Shown here in pieces: positions 34,878 to 42,742 of a stretch of 64,000 nt of DNA (the stretch's first letter is position 1; each line of letters opens with the position of its first letter). The notes under the pieces are model-generated. The model was given only the letters and a program-made list of their open reading frames with translations, was not told the DNA's origin and searched no databases. The stretch lies in the NCBI RefSeq assembly GCF_904846055.1, contig NZ_CAJGYV010000001.1:1302001-1366000 (forward strand), given 5' to 3'. The translations under genes and the position numbers were made by a program. This DNA is from Psychrobacter ciconiae (GTDB lineage Bacteria > Pseudomonadota > Gammaproteobacteria > Pseudomonadales > Moraxellaceae).

Positions 34878-35645
34878 TTAAGCTTCAGGAGCGGTATTTT
34901 CAGCGCCAGCTTCATCGGGAACAAACACATAGCCCACGCCCCAAACGGTTTGGATATAGCGTGCTTGAGACGGATTGTCTTCAATTAGGCGGCGTAGGCG
35001 CGACACTTGAACGTCGATTGAGCGCTCCATCGCTCCCCACTCACGACCGCGAGCAAGGTTCATCAGTTTATCGCGCGTTAACGGCTCGCGCGGATGCTGA
35101 ACCAGCGCTTTTAATACTGAAAACTCTCCCGTGGTCAAGGTGACGACGTTGCCATCGCGCTTGAGCGTTCGGGTGGACAAATCAAGCGTCCAAGGTCCAA
35201 ATTCAACCACTTCTAACTGGTAACTTGGCGCGCCAGGCAATTCGCGGTTTTGACGGCGCAGCACCGCTTTAATGCGGGCAAGCAGCTCTTTTGGGTTAAA
35301 TGGCTTGGGCAAATAATCATCCGCGCCGGCCTCAAGCCCTGCAATGCGGTCAGCGTCGCCACCTTTTGCTGTCAGCATGATGATCGGAACGTCGGCGTTT
35401 TCCGCTCGCAGGCGTTTACAAATACTGATGCCGTCTTCACCAGGGAGCATCAAATCAAGAACGATGAGCGAAAACAGCTCGCGCTGCATGAGTTTGTCCA
35501 TTTGGCTTGCGTCGTGAGCGGTACGAACCACAAAGCCGTCGTCCTCCAAAAAGCGCTGCAATAGTGAGCGCAAGCGGGCATCATCATCGACCACTAAAAT
35601 GCGCTGAGTCATGGTGTCGGTATTGGGGGTGGTGTTATCAGTCAT
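34878..35645 (-). CDS. ompR: Two-component response regulator OmpR
   Basis: A 255-aa OmpR-class regulator. Receiver domain: acidic pocket VVDDDARLR, phospho-acceptor Asp about 64 in VLDLMLPGEDG, and KPFNPKELLARIKAVLRRQ. The C-terminal winged helix has REPLTRDKLMNLARGREWGAMERSIDVQVSRLRR and YIQTVWGVGYVFVPD, closely matching E. coli OmpR. It likely controls porins and osmotic responses. No envZ follows: downstream lies a terminator and then the IS982 element, and the opposite side is tex. The kinase must be elsewhere or missing. Confidence 0.93.
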   Translation of the reverse strand: MTDNTTPNTDTMTQRILVVDDDARLRSLLQRFLEDDGFVVRTAHDASQMDKLMQRELFSLIVLDLMLPGEDGISICKRLRAENADVPIIMLTAKGGDADRIAGLEAGADDYLPKPFNPKELLARIKAVLRRQNRELPGAPSYQLEVVEFGPWTLDLSTRTLKRDGNVVTLTTGEFSVLKALVQHPREPLTRDKLMNLARGREWGAMERSIDVQVSRLRRLIEDNPSQARYIQTVWGVGYVFVPDEAGAENTAPEA

Positions 35646-35960
35646 GCCAAAATCCTTAAAAGCTTATTATTGTCAGTGTTGTTCTCGCCAAATTTTTATG
35701 CAGCGGGTCAGCAAAAAATTAATCAATTCTTAAAATTTTCGTTTCACCTTAAAACCTTATCAACCTGCCACTTTAGTTTATAAGATTGTACCGACTTTTG
35801 CATCACTTAAGGTCACATTTGCTGTATGCGTTTGTTTACCGCACTTTGGCAGTAATTTTTCATTGATGACTTACGGGCGCTTGTTAGCAATAAAAAGGAT
35901 TTTTATTCATCCAGCTTTTGCTATAATGCCAGATGACATTTTTTAGTGATAGATACGGAT
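35646..35960. other. Divergent spacer ompR-tex
   Basis: About 315 bp with no gene; AT-rich. It holds the ompR promoter (not resolved) and an extended -10 for tex at 35919-35927. Confidence 0.6.
35919..35927 (+). promoter_or_regulatory. Extended -10 promoter for tex
   Basis: TGC-TATAAT (35919-35927) about 34 bp before the chosen start; upstream is T-rich with no clear -35, consistent with an extended -10 promoter. Confidence 0.45.
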
Positions 35961-38453
35961 ATGAGTAGCACTGATTCCCAAACGTCTTCGCAGCAGCAGT
36001 CTCACGCCGGCTTAACGGCTGAGCAAAACGCTGCCATCCATGCCAAATTGGCGGCAAGTCTTGGCATCAATATCGCGCAAGTGGTTGCGTTTGTTGACCT
36101 TTATGATGAAGGTGCGACTGTGCCATTTATCGCGCGCTATCGTAAAGACAAAACTCAAAACTTGGACGACGTCAAGCTGCGCGCCCTTGAAAAAGCGCTC
36201 AATTATGAGCGTGATATGGCAAGCCGTCGCCAAAAAATCATCGAGCTTTTGACCAATCAAGGCAATTTGACCGCTGAGCTGACCGCTCGCATTGAGTCTG
36301 CCAGATCCAAGCTTGAACTTGAAGACATCTACTTGCCGTATCGACCGCGCCGGCGCTCATTGGCGGCAAAGGCTCGCGCCGTAGGACTTGCGCCAATTGC
36401 CAAAACTATTTTGGAAAATGATATTGTACCAAAGGATGCTCTTAGCGATTATCAATTGCCAGCGGCGGACAATGCTGACAATCAAGAGATTGATTTAGAG
36501 GCGTTTGACAATATCGATAAGCAGCTTGCTGGTGTTCAAGCCATCATCATTGATGATTGGACGCAAGCTTTAGATTTGCTTGATGAGTTGCGTCAAGGTT
36601 TTGCCAAAACCGCACAAATCGTTTCAAGCGTGGCAAGCGATGACAAACGCGAAGTTGGCGAAAAATTCAAAGACTATTTTGAGCATTCAGAAAGCTTAGC
36701 AAGGCTTCCAAATCACCGCCTGCTTGCCATGCTTCGCGGTCGTCAAGAAAACGTCTTAGGGCTGAAAATCGACGGCGAAGATGCCCCATTTATCGAAAAA
36801 ATTGTCAGCCATTTTCAGTTGGCAAATTTAGAGCCAATGGCGCGCCGCGAGTTTTTATTAGAAGCCGCTCACAAGCTTTGGTCGGACAAATGGCGACCGC
36901 ATATTGAGCATCGCCTTTTAACCGAAAAGCGCTTGACTGCCGAAGCGGACGCCATTGAGGTGTTTGCTAGCAACTTACAGCATTTATTAATGGCAGCTCC
37001 TGCCGGTCGCAAAGTTATTCTAGGCGTTGACCCCGGCATCCGCCACGGCGTTAAAATGGCGCTGATTGATGACCAAGGTCAGGTTATGACGGACAAAGAC
37101 GGCAAATTTGTCACCGCCACCGTGTATCCGTTTGCCCCTGACAATAAATTGACCGAAGCAAAAGCGGTCATTGATGACTTGCTGAGCAGCTACAATGTTG
37201 ATTTAATTGCCATTGGTAATGGGACAGCAAGCCGCGAAACTGATGCGATGATTAAAGATATCTTGACCGCAAACAGTAGCCTAAAAGCGCGAGCGGTCAT
37301 CGTCAATGAGTCGGGCGCTTCAGTGTATTCTGCCAGCGAGCTTGCAAGCGATGAGCTACCAGAGCTTGACGTTTCCGTTCGCGGGGCGGTGTCAATTGCG
37401 CGAAGGCTTCAAGACCCATTATCAGAGCTGGTCAAAGTTGACCCAAAAGCGATTGGCGTTGGTCAATATCAGCACGACGTCAACCAAAATCAGCTTGCCG
37501 ACAGTTTGGACAAAGTCACCCAAGACAGCGTAAACGCGGTTGGCGTTGATGTGAACACCGCAAGCCCTGCGATTTTGGCGCACATTGCCGGACTCAACCG
37601 CAACGTGGCTCAGCAAATCGTCAACTATCGGCGCGAAAATGGCGCATTTAGCAATCGTGACGCTTTAAAAAACGTCCCAAGACTTGGCAGCAAAACTTTT
37701 GAGCAAGCAGCGGGCTTTTTGCGGATTCGCTCAGGGGACAATGCCCTTGATGCCACTGGCGTTCACCCTGAAAGCTATGGCTTGGTCAATGAGCTGCTTC
37801 GTCAATCAGGATTGAGCCTTGAGGACGTTCTTGGCAATACGGAGGCGTTAAGTCGCTTAGATACAGCAGCTGTTACAGATGATAGCGGCATCGGTATCAA
37901 AGCGGTTATCGATGAGCTTGCCAAACCGGCTCACGACCCAAGACCTGAATTTAAAACTGCCAATTTCCGCGATGATGTCAACAGCATTAAAGACTTGATT
38001 GAGGGCATGATGCTAGAAGGCGTGGTCACTAACGTGACTGCCTTCGGCTGCTTTGTTGATGTCGGCGTTCATCAAGACGGCTTGGTTCATATCTCGCAAA
38101 TGGCAAATGACTTTGTTGCTGACCCAATGAACCGCGTAAAACCCGGTGATATTGTCAGCGTTCGCGTGATTTCCATCGACGAAGCTCGCGGTCGCATTGG
38201 CTTTAGCATGAAAGCGGAGCAAGAAAAACCGGCAGCTACAAAAGCTACGTCATCGCAAAATGCGGCTAAAACCTCTGAGCCGTCACGCCGAGCTGCGCAA
38301 CATAAAGGCGAAAAATCTGCGCCGCGAAAAGAGAGCAGCAAAAACCAAAGCCGAGCTAATAAAGCGGCAAAGCCAAAGTCAGAAGCTCCGGCTAAAATTG
38401 GCACGTTTGGCGCGCTACTTCAAGAAGCGGGTGTAAAAAAAGGCAACAAATAA
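35961..38453 (+). CDS. tex: Tex, S1 RNA-binding transcription accessory protein
   Basis: About 830 aa, somewhat longer than E. coli YhgF. Domains in order: N-terminal helical Tex domain (VPFIARYRKDKTQNLDDVKLRALE), YqgF-like RNase H fold (VILGVDPGIRHGVKMALID), two helix-hairpin-helix motifs (VGVDVNTASPAILAHIAGL and LKNVPRLGSKTFEQAAGF), and an S1 domain (EGVVTNVTAFGCFVDVGVHQ). The C-terminal 80 residues are Lys/Ala/Ser-rich and disordered. Tex binds nucleic acid and affects transcription. A GTG at 35946 would add five residues; I chose the ATG. Confidence 0.95.
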   Translation: MSSTDSQTSSQQQSHAGLTAEQNAAIHAKLAASLGINIAQVVAFVDLYDEGATVPFIARYRKDKTQNLDDVKLRALEKALNYERDMASRRQKIIELLTNQGNLTAELTARIESARSKLELEDIYLPYRPRRRSLAAKARAVGLAPIAKTILENDIVPKDALSDYQLPAADNADNQEIDLEAFDNIDKQLAGVQAIIIDDWTQALDLLDELRQGFAKTAQIVSSVASDDKREVGEKFKDYFEHSESLARLPNHRLLAMLRGRQENVLGLKIDGEDAPFIEKIVSHFQLANLEPMARREFLLEAAHKLWSDKWRPHIEHRLLTEKRLTAEADAIEVFASNLQHLLMAAPAGRKVILGVDPGIRHGVKMALIDDQGQVMTDKDGKFVTATVYPFAPDNKLTEAKAVIDDLLSSYNVDLIAIGNGTASRETDAMIKDILTANSSLKARAVIVNESGASVYSASELASDELPELDVSVRGAVSIARRLQDPLSELVKVDPKAIGVGQYQHDVNQNQLADSLDKVTQDSVNAVGVDVNTASPAILAHIAGLNRNVAQQIVNYRRENGAFSNRDALKNVPRLGSKTFEQAAGFLRIRSGDNALDATGVHPESYGLVNELLRQSGLSLEDVLGNTEALSRLDTAAVTDDSGIGIKAVIDELAKPAHDPRPEFKTANFRDDVNSIKDLIEGMMLEGVVTNVTAFGCFVDVGVHQDGLVHISQMANDFVADPMNRVKPGDIVSVRVISIDEARGRIGFSMKAEQEKPAATKATSSQNAAKTSEPSRRAAQHKGEKSAPRKESSKNQSRANKAAKPKSEAPAKIGTFGALLQEAGVKKGNK

Positions 38454-38471
38454 ATTTTTTCAACTTAAACT

Positions 38472-38504
38472 AAAAAAGCGGCTTATTCACTAAGCCGCTT
38501 TTTT
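38472..38504. terminator. Bidirectional terminator between tex and exported protein gene
   Basis: Perfect 12-bp stem AAAAGCGGCTTA (38474-38485)/TAAGCCGCTTTT (38491-38502), 5-nt loop, with flanking A/T runs. Confidence 0.88.
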
Positions 38505-38526
38505 GTTGTTAAGGATTTGATATTAA

Positions 38527-39357
38527 CTATTCAATAATCACGTAGTCATCAGCATCTGCTTCAACCAACCCATCAACAGTTTGCGGAGCCTCGACTTCAA
38601 CCAGCTCGATTTCCTCGGCGCCGTCAATCGCGGCATCTGTCAAAACGGCAGCTTCAGTTGCTGGGGTTAACCGTACTGCTGGTTGAGCGTTAGAGGTGGC
38701 AACTGCGGTTTTAGCGGTGCTCTCTACCTTTCTGGCTTGGGCAGAGGGGCGAATCACTTGGTTGGTTTCGATAACGACAGGGGTGGTATTGCGACTTTCT
38801 TCAATAGCGATTTCAGGGGCAGGAGCAGGCGCTTCGGAGCTGTCCGCCGTATAAGCCACTGGCATCGGGAATTTATTGCTAAAATGGTTGTCGCATTGCT
38901 GCATGGTTAAGCGAACTGGATTGCCCTTTTTGTCCAAATAAACGTTGACCGGCATGTCAGCGGCGATGGGAACGTATTTGCCCACCAAAGCACCCGAGAC
39001 GCCATAGCGACCGTTTGACTGACCAACGCCCAAATCACAAGCGCCGCCTTTATAGTTGTCGGACTTTAAGGATTGAGCGCTGACGATTTGCTGAGGGATA
39101 CTGACCTCCGACAAGCGCATTTTTTTAACACTGGCTTCACCCGCCCCGCGTTTGGGCTGTTGATAGGTATAAGGGGTATAAAACTTGGCAGAACCATCTT
39201 CAATGGCAGCCACACACTCCTCATACGTATCATAACCCACATTGCCATGAGCGTCCGTCTTCATAGCGGCGCTGGCTGAACTTGCTGCCAAAACCAGCCC
39301 TGCAACTACTGCTGCATTCGTTAAAACCTTAGTTGATAACAAATTAACTGCCACCAT
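38527..39357 (-). CDS. Exported protein of unknown function with acidic C-terminal tail
   Basis: A 276-aa protein. A signal peptide ends near SSASAAMKTD. The mature region begins GNVGYDTYEECVAAIEDGSAKFYTPYT, has three cysteines (EEC, GGACD, QQC) and a tract VPIAADMPVNVYLDKKGNPVRLTMQQC. From about residue 175 the chain is Ala/Pro/Thr/Glu-rich and ends strongly acidic (DADDYVIIE). I do not recognise a family. GGAGGAA abuts the ATG too closely; a GTG one codon later (39354) is 5 nt from it and may be the true start. Degenerate direct repeats lie upstream. Probably periplasmic or surface-associated. Confidence 0.7.
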   Translation of the reverse strand: MVAVNLLSTKVLTNAAVVAGLVLAASSASAAMKTDAHGNVGYDTYEECVAAIEDGSAKFYTPYTYQQPKRGAGEASVKKMRLSEVSIPQQIVSAQSLKSDNYKGGACDLGVGQSNGRYGVSGALVGKYVPIAADMPVNVYLDKKGNPVRLTMQQCDNHFSNKFPMPVAYTADSSEAPAPAPEIAIEESRNTTPVVIETNQVIRPSAQARKVESTAKTAVATSNAQPAVRLTPATEAAVLTDAAIDGAEEIELVEVEAPQTVDGLVEADADDYVIIE

Positions 39358-39401
39358 TTCCTCCTATCTTTCTTTTAATGGTTCAATCACCAAAAAACAA
39401 C

Positions 39402-39486
39402 GGTCATATTAGGTCATAATTTTTACCAATCCACATAGTAAAGTAGGCTTTCACTAAGGATTGTATGCTTACGCTAAGATTTTGTA
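39402..39486. repeat. Direct repeats upstream of the exported-protein gene
   Basis: GGTCATATTA and GGTCATAATT are adjacent (39402 and 39412, 10-bp period). Further out, GCTTTCACTAAGGATTGTAT and GCTTACGCTAAGATTTTGTA (39447 and 39467) form a degenerate 20-bp direct repeat. Helical-turn spacing suits an operator, but this is only a pattern. Confidence 0.4.
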
Positions 39487-39618
39487 GCGATATGTAGTAA
39501 AGATAGCCAAATACCACGATAATTTTACTCAAAGAATACGCTAAAAAATTATTAAGTAGCATTAACAAGTTATTTCGCCGTAAGCGTTAAATAAAATATC
39601 TTTAGCTAAATAGTCGTG

Positions 39619-40980
39619 CTAAGTGATAACTTCAAACTCAATGCCCGCAAAACTCTCAAGCCTTTGGATAAGCTTATCGCCAAGCGCTGACGCTGGCGTC
39701 CAAAAGCCACCCATCACGTCATTTTTATCGATATCCAGTGCCAAACATAGCGCCGATTGAGCAAGCATCATTGAGGTGCTGCCATAACCGGGGTCTTTAT
39801 TGCCCGTGACTTTGGTGGTTATCGTAGCGCCCTGTTTAGTATTGCCAAAAAAACGTAAGTCAAAATAGCCCTCATCACGGTCGGACTTTGAAGGTCCTGA
39901 TCCTGATTTTGGTAAAATGTGGTCGGATAAAAACTTGCGACTGGTATTGTTGCTCATCACCATAGCAAATGCCACGATGCCCGCGCTCATGCCAAGGCTC
40001 ATTAATTGACCTTCAACGCCATCTTTCATCCAAACCGCCTCGTCATAGCAAAAATCACGACCATAGGCATAGCCTTGCAATTGATTACTTCTATGAACGA
40101 TCCTTGAGTTGATACTTTCCATCACAAATGGCGCAAGCCAGCGGTTATGTTCAATGTCGTACTGCGGTTTATTGAGCTTGGTTTGCCGGATTCTGGGCGC
40201 ATTGGCGTCATCGTTTAATAAATAGGGGTTGGCAAGCTGACGCCGACGCGCTTTATCATGACCAACTTCGCCAAAAATCGCTGCCATCGACGCAATCGTC
40301 CCTCCAGAAAGCCCGCCTTTAGCACCTTTGACCCGCATATGAATCTCCGAGCAAGGTTGATTAAATTTCGCTTTGGCATGTTTTTGGGTGAAATAAACCC
40401 CCAAATCTGAGGGAATCGAGTCAAAGCCGCAAGAGTTGACAATGCGTGCGCCGCTTTTTTTGGCGGCATCTTGATAGCGCGTCATCATATCTTTAATAAA
40501 AATCGCCTCACCGGTCAAATCCACATAATCCGTCCCGTTTTCGGCGCAAGCTTTGATGAGACCCTCGCCAAATGTCAAGTATGGTCCAACGGTTGAAATG
40601 ATGACTCGGGCTTTTTTTGCCATTGACTCAAGGCTCTTTGGGTCATGACTGTCCGCAAGCACGATCTCAATATTCAAATTATCTGGCAGGATTGGTTGGT
40701 TGTCTTCTTGGGATTGATGCTCGTTTGCTAGCTTTTCGTCGTCAATCGGCGGGCTGATCTTGTCTTTGAGGGCTTTAAGCTTTTCTTGATTGCGACCGGC
40801 AATAGCAAAACTGATCTTTTGAGGCGGCAACTTATCGTTAGGAAAAAGCGCATTACGGCGTAACAGCTTGACCAAATACTCTGCCGTCAATTTGCCAACA
40901 AAGCTTGTTGCACCATAAAGAATAATATCAAAATCGCGCTTTTGAGATGCTTGATGATCCGTTGAAGTAGAGTTTGGCAT
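39619..40980 (-). CDS. Saccharopine dehydrogenase-like oxidoreductase (trans-acting enoyl reductase type)
   Basis: A 453-aa protein with an N-terminal Rossmann motif FDIILYGATSFVGKLTAEYL and the family marks FAIAGRNQEKLKALK, ARVIISTVGPYLTFGEGLIKAC, DYVDLTGEAIFIKDM and SCGFDSIPSDLGVYF. This is the saccharopine-dehydrogenase-related family that includes the mycobacterial trans-acting enoyl reductase; bacterial members are thought to act in lipid metabolism but substrates are mostly unknown. A low-complexity insert (KISPPIDDEKLANEHQSQED) sits near residue 75. It stands alone. Confidence 0.85.
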   Translation of the reverse strand: MPNSTSTDHQASQKRDFDIILYGATSFVGKLTAEYLVKLLRRNALFPNDKLPPQKISFAIAGRNQEKLKALKDKISPPIDDEKLANEHQSQEDNQPILPDNLNIEIVLADSHDPKSLESMAKKARVIISTVGPYLTFGEGLIKACAENGTDYVDLTGEAIFIKDMMTRYQDAAKKSGARIVNSCGFDSIPSDLGVYFTQKHAKAKFNQPCSEIHMRVKGAKGGLSGGTIASMAAIFGEVGHDKARRRQLANPYLLNDDANAPRIRQTKLNKPQYDIEHNRWLAPFVMESINSRIVHRSNQLQGYAYGRDFCYDEAVWMKDGVEGQLMSLGMSAGIVAFAMVMSNNTSRKFLSDHILPKSGSGPSKSDRDEGYFDLRFFGNTKQGATITTKVTGNKDPGYGSTSMMLAQSALCLALDIDKNDVMGGFWTPASALGDKLIQRLESFAGIEFEVIT

Positions 40981-41326
40981 TGGTTTCTCCTTATGATTTT
41001 AAAAATAAACCCCACACAATAAGTTAATATTACAAGCAAAAGCGGATCGAAGTTGCAAAAAGTGCAACAAATCACGAAAGAGTACTACAAAGGTTACACA
41101 AGTTAGCGCGAGTCTTACTAAAAGGAACGTAGAAAATTTAAAAATGTTGCTACTCTAATGTCATGGTTTAAATATAAAGCATGGTGTCGTTTTTTAACAA
41201 TTATAATGCTCAACCGCCTAAAATTAATTGCAATAATTACAACAATCTAAATTTAAATCAATAAGTTATTAAATGACGAGCAATAATTTTAGATGAAAAA
41301 ATAATGAAATTAAGAGGAGAAAAATT
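40981..41326. other. AT-rich divergent spacer
   Basis: About 345 bp between the reductase and the small membrane protein. A small hairpin GTTGCA (41052-41057)/TGCAAC (41063-41068) is visible; otherwise I see nothing beyond AT-rich promoter-like sequence. Confidence 0.5.
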
Positions 41327-41482
41327 ATGTTTCGCTGGGCTATTATCTTTGCAGTCATCGCCCTTATTGCCAGTTTATTAGGCTTCGGTGGCGTTGCTGG
41401 GTTATCTGCTAACTTGGCTTATATTTTCTTAATCGTTGCAGTGATTTTGTTTATCGTGGCATTTGTCAGCCGCAAAATGTAA
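41327..41482 (+). CDS. DUF1328 (YtjA/UPF0391) small membrane protein
   Basis: A 51-aa protein, [20 protein letters not shown] followed by [20 protein letters not shown] and [11 protein letters not shown]. Two membrane helices separated by a Gly-rich turn; the FGG-x-AG...A...LFxVF(L)I pattern is the UPF0391/DUF1328 signature. Members are stress-associated in several proteobacteria but have no defined activity. A strong AGAGGAGA lies 6 nt before the ATG, and a perfect terminator follows. Confidence 0.9.
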   Translation: MFRWAIIFAVIALIASLLGFGGVAGLSANLAYIFLIVAVILFIVAFVSRKM

Positions 41483-41505
41483 TAAAATATCGATGAGAAT
41501 CAACG

Positions 41506-41536
41506 AAAAACGTCCTAAATTTAGGACGTTTTTTTA
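41506..41536. terminator. Bidirectional terminator between DUF1328 gene and phhB
   Basis: AAAAACGTCCTA with TAGGACGTTTTT around an AATT loop (41506-41533), T-run continuing; shared by the convergent genes. Confidence 0.85.
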
Positions 41537-41566
41537 TGGTTAAAATTTTGCCTAGATCAGGGTCAA

Positions 41567-41860
41567 TTACAAGCTTTTGGGCTGAATGATATATTCCATT
41601 CGGCGCGCTAAGCGAATGTCGTGACTGGTGATGCCGCCGGTGTCGTGCGTCATCAAGCGCACTTCAACGACATTATAAATGTTGCGCCATTCAGGGTGGT
41701 GTTCTAAAGCTTCGGCGTAAAATGCCGCTTGGTTCATAAAGCTCATTGCCTCAATAAAGTCATTAAAAACATAAGTTTTGACAATGCTATTGCCGTCGCG
41801 CTGCCAGCCGGCTAAGTCCTCGAGCTGTAAGTCAACTTGGTGGTCATATAAGCTACTCAT
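41567..41860 (-). CDS. phhB: Pterin-4a-carbinolamine dehydratase
   Basis: A 97-aa protein of the PCD/DCoH family that dehydrates 4a-hydroxytetrahydrobiopterin, normally recycling the cofactor of phenylalanine hydroxylase. Signatures: [41 protein letters not shown] with the active-site His pair, and [20 protein letters not shown] placed the start at MSSLYDHQV (41860); the frame extends 20 residues further but without similarity. phhA is not nearby. Confidence 0.93.
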   Translation of the reverse strand: MSSLYDHQVDLQLEDLAGWQRDGNSIVKTYVFNDFIEAMSFMNQAAFYAEALEHHPEWRNIYNVVEVRLMTHDTGGITSHDIRLARRMEYIIQPKSL

Positions 41861-42005
41861 TATTATTGTCCTTATTATAAAAGGTGAATAGGGCTTAGGG
41901 GACAAAAAACCCAGCTGCAATAGGCAGTCGGGTTTTTGCGGTTGTTAAAATGAAGACGAGCTGTCATTTTGCGCTATATCATCGTTGATAGGTTATATGT
42001 TGCAG

Positions 42006-42287
42006 TCAGACCTTTAAATTTAGGTATTCAGGGTGCTTTTTCATATAGCTGGCTACAAAAGAGCACTGCGGAATAACTTTTTTATGCTCATCTCGGGCAA
42101 AATCAAGCGCGTGCTTGACAAGGGCTGAGCCGACGCCGCGACCGCCTAAAGCTTGCGGGACGATGGTGTGGTCGAACACCAAGCTTTGCCCCTGCTCTTG
42201 ATAGCTGATATAGCCGGTTTTGCCATCAATGGTGGTTTCAAAGCGTTTTGCTGACTTGTTATGGGAAATGGTCATGTTATCGGTCAT
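42006..42287 (-). CDS. Small GNAT-fold acetyltransferase (YidJ/NATD1-like)
   Basis: A 93-aa minimal GNAT domain. FETTIDGKTGYISYQEQGQSLVFDHTIVP, then the acetyl-CoA-binding loop GGRGVGSALVKHALDFARDE and the terminal PQCSFVASYMKKHPEY. This is the short 'GCN5-related N-acetyltransferase' family of about 90 residues, whose substrate is unknown. It lies upstream of phhB on the same strand, with 145 bp between. Confidence 0.9.
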   Translation of the reverse strand: MTDNMTISHNKSAKRFETTIDGKTGYISYQEQGQSLVFDHTIVPQALGGRGVGSALVKHALDFARDEHKKVIPQCSFVASYMKKHPEYLNLKV

Positions 42288-42742
42288 GAGTTAACTCCTT
42301 ATTGTTATCAATGTTTTTAATTATCAATGCCTTGCGCTAAAAAAATAGTGGTTTTAAAATGCCGCGGTCATCGTCAGCCGTTCTTATTATTCATAGTAAG
42401 ATTATGCCTAGGTCGCAAAAAATTTACCACAACAAAGCTTAGGGTTATGGTAAGGAATTTTGCTAAAAATGCGCTGGCAGTAATTAAGAAAAATAGATTG
42501 ATAAAAATTGCTGAACTAGGCAGTTTTAGCGCTTTTAAACACTAACGACTTTGCGGCGATTCAAATATTAGGCTTTCCGCTCAAATCTGACCACCTTGCT
42601 TGCAGCCACCGCGCCACAATGCGATAATGGCAAACAATTTTACTGCTTTTTTTAGGTGAGCAAAGCGCTTGTTATTATTCACAATTTTTAATTGAGGTTA
42701 ATATCATACGTTTCACCCTAACAGCCGTCCATCGGAGAATCA
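42288..42742. other. Divergent spacer GNAT-ettA
   Basis: About 455 bp. A 72-codon plus-strand frame (42327-42545) has a basic, low-information sequence with no motif and poor start context; I regard it as non-coding. Nothing else is clear. Confidence 0.5.

Noticed and set aside
42327..42545. 72-codon plus-strand ORF upstream of ettA
   Set aside because: Basic, low-information sequence without motif, no ribosome-binding site at a good distance, and located in a divergent promoter spacer.
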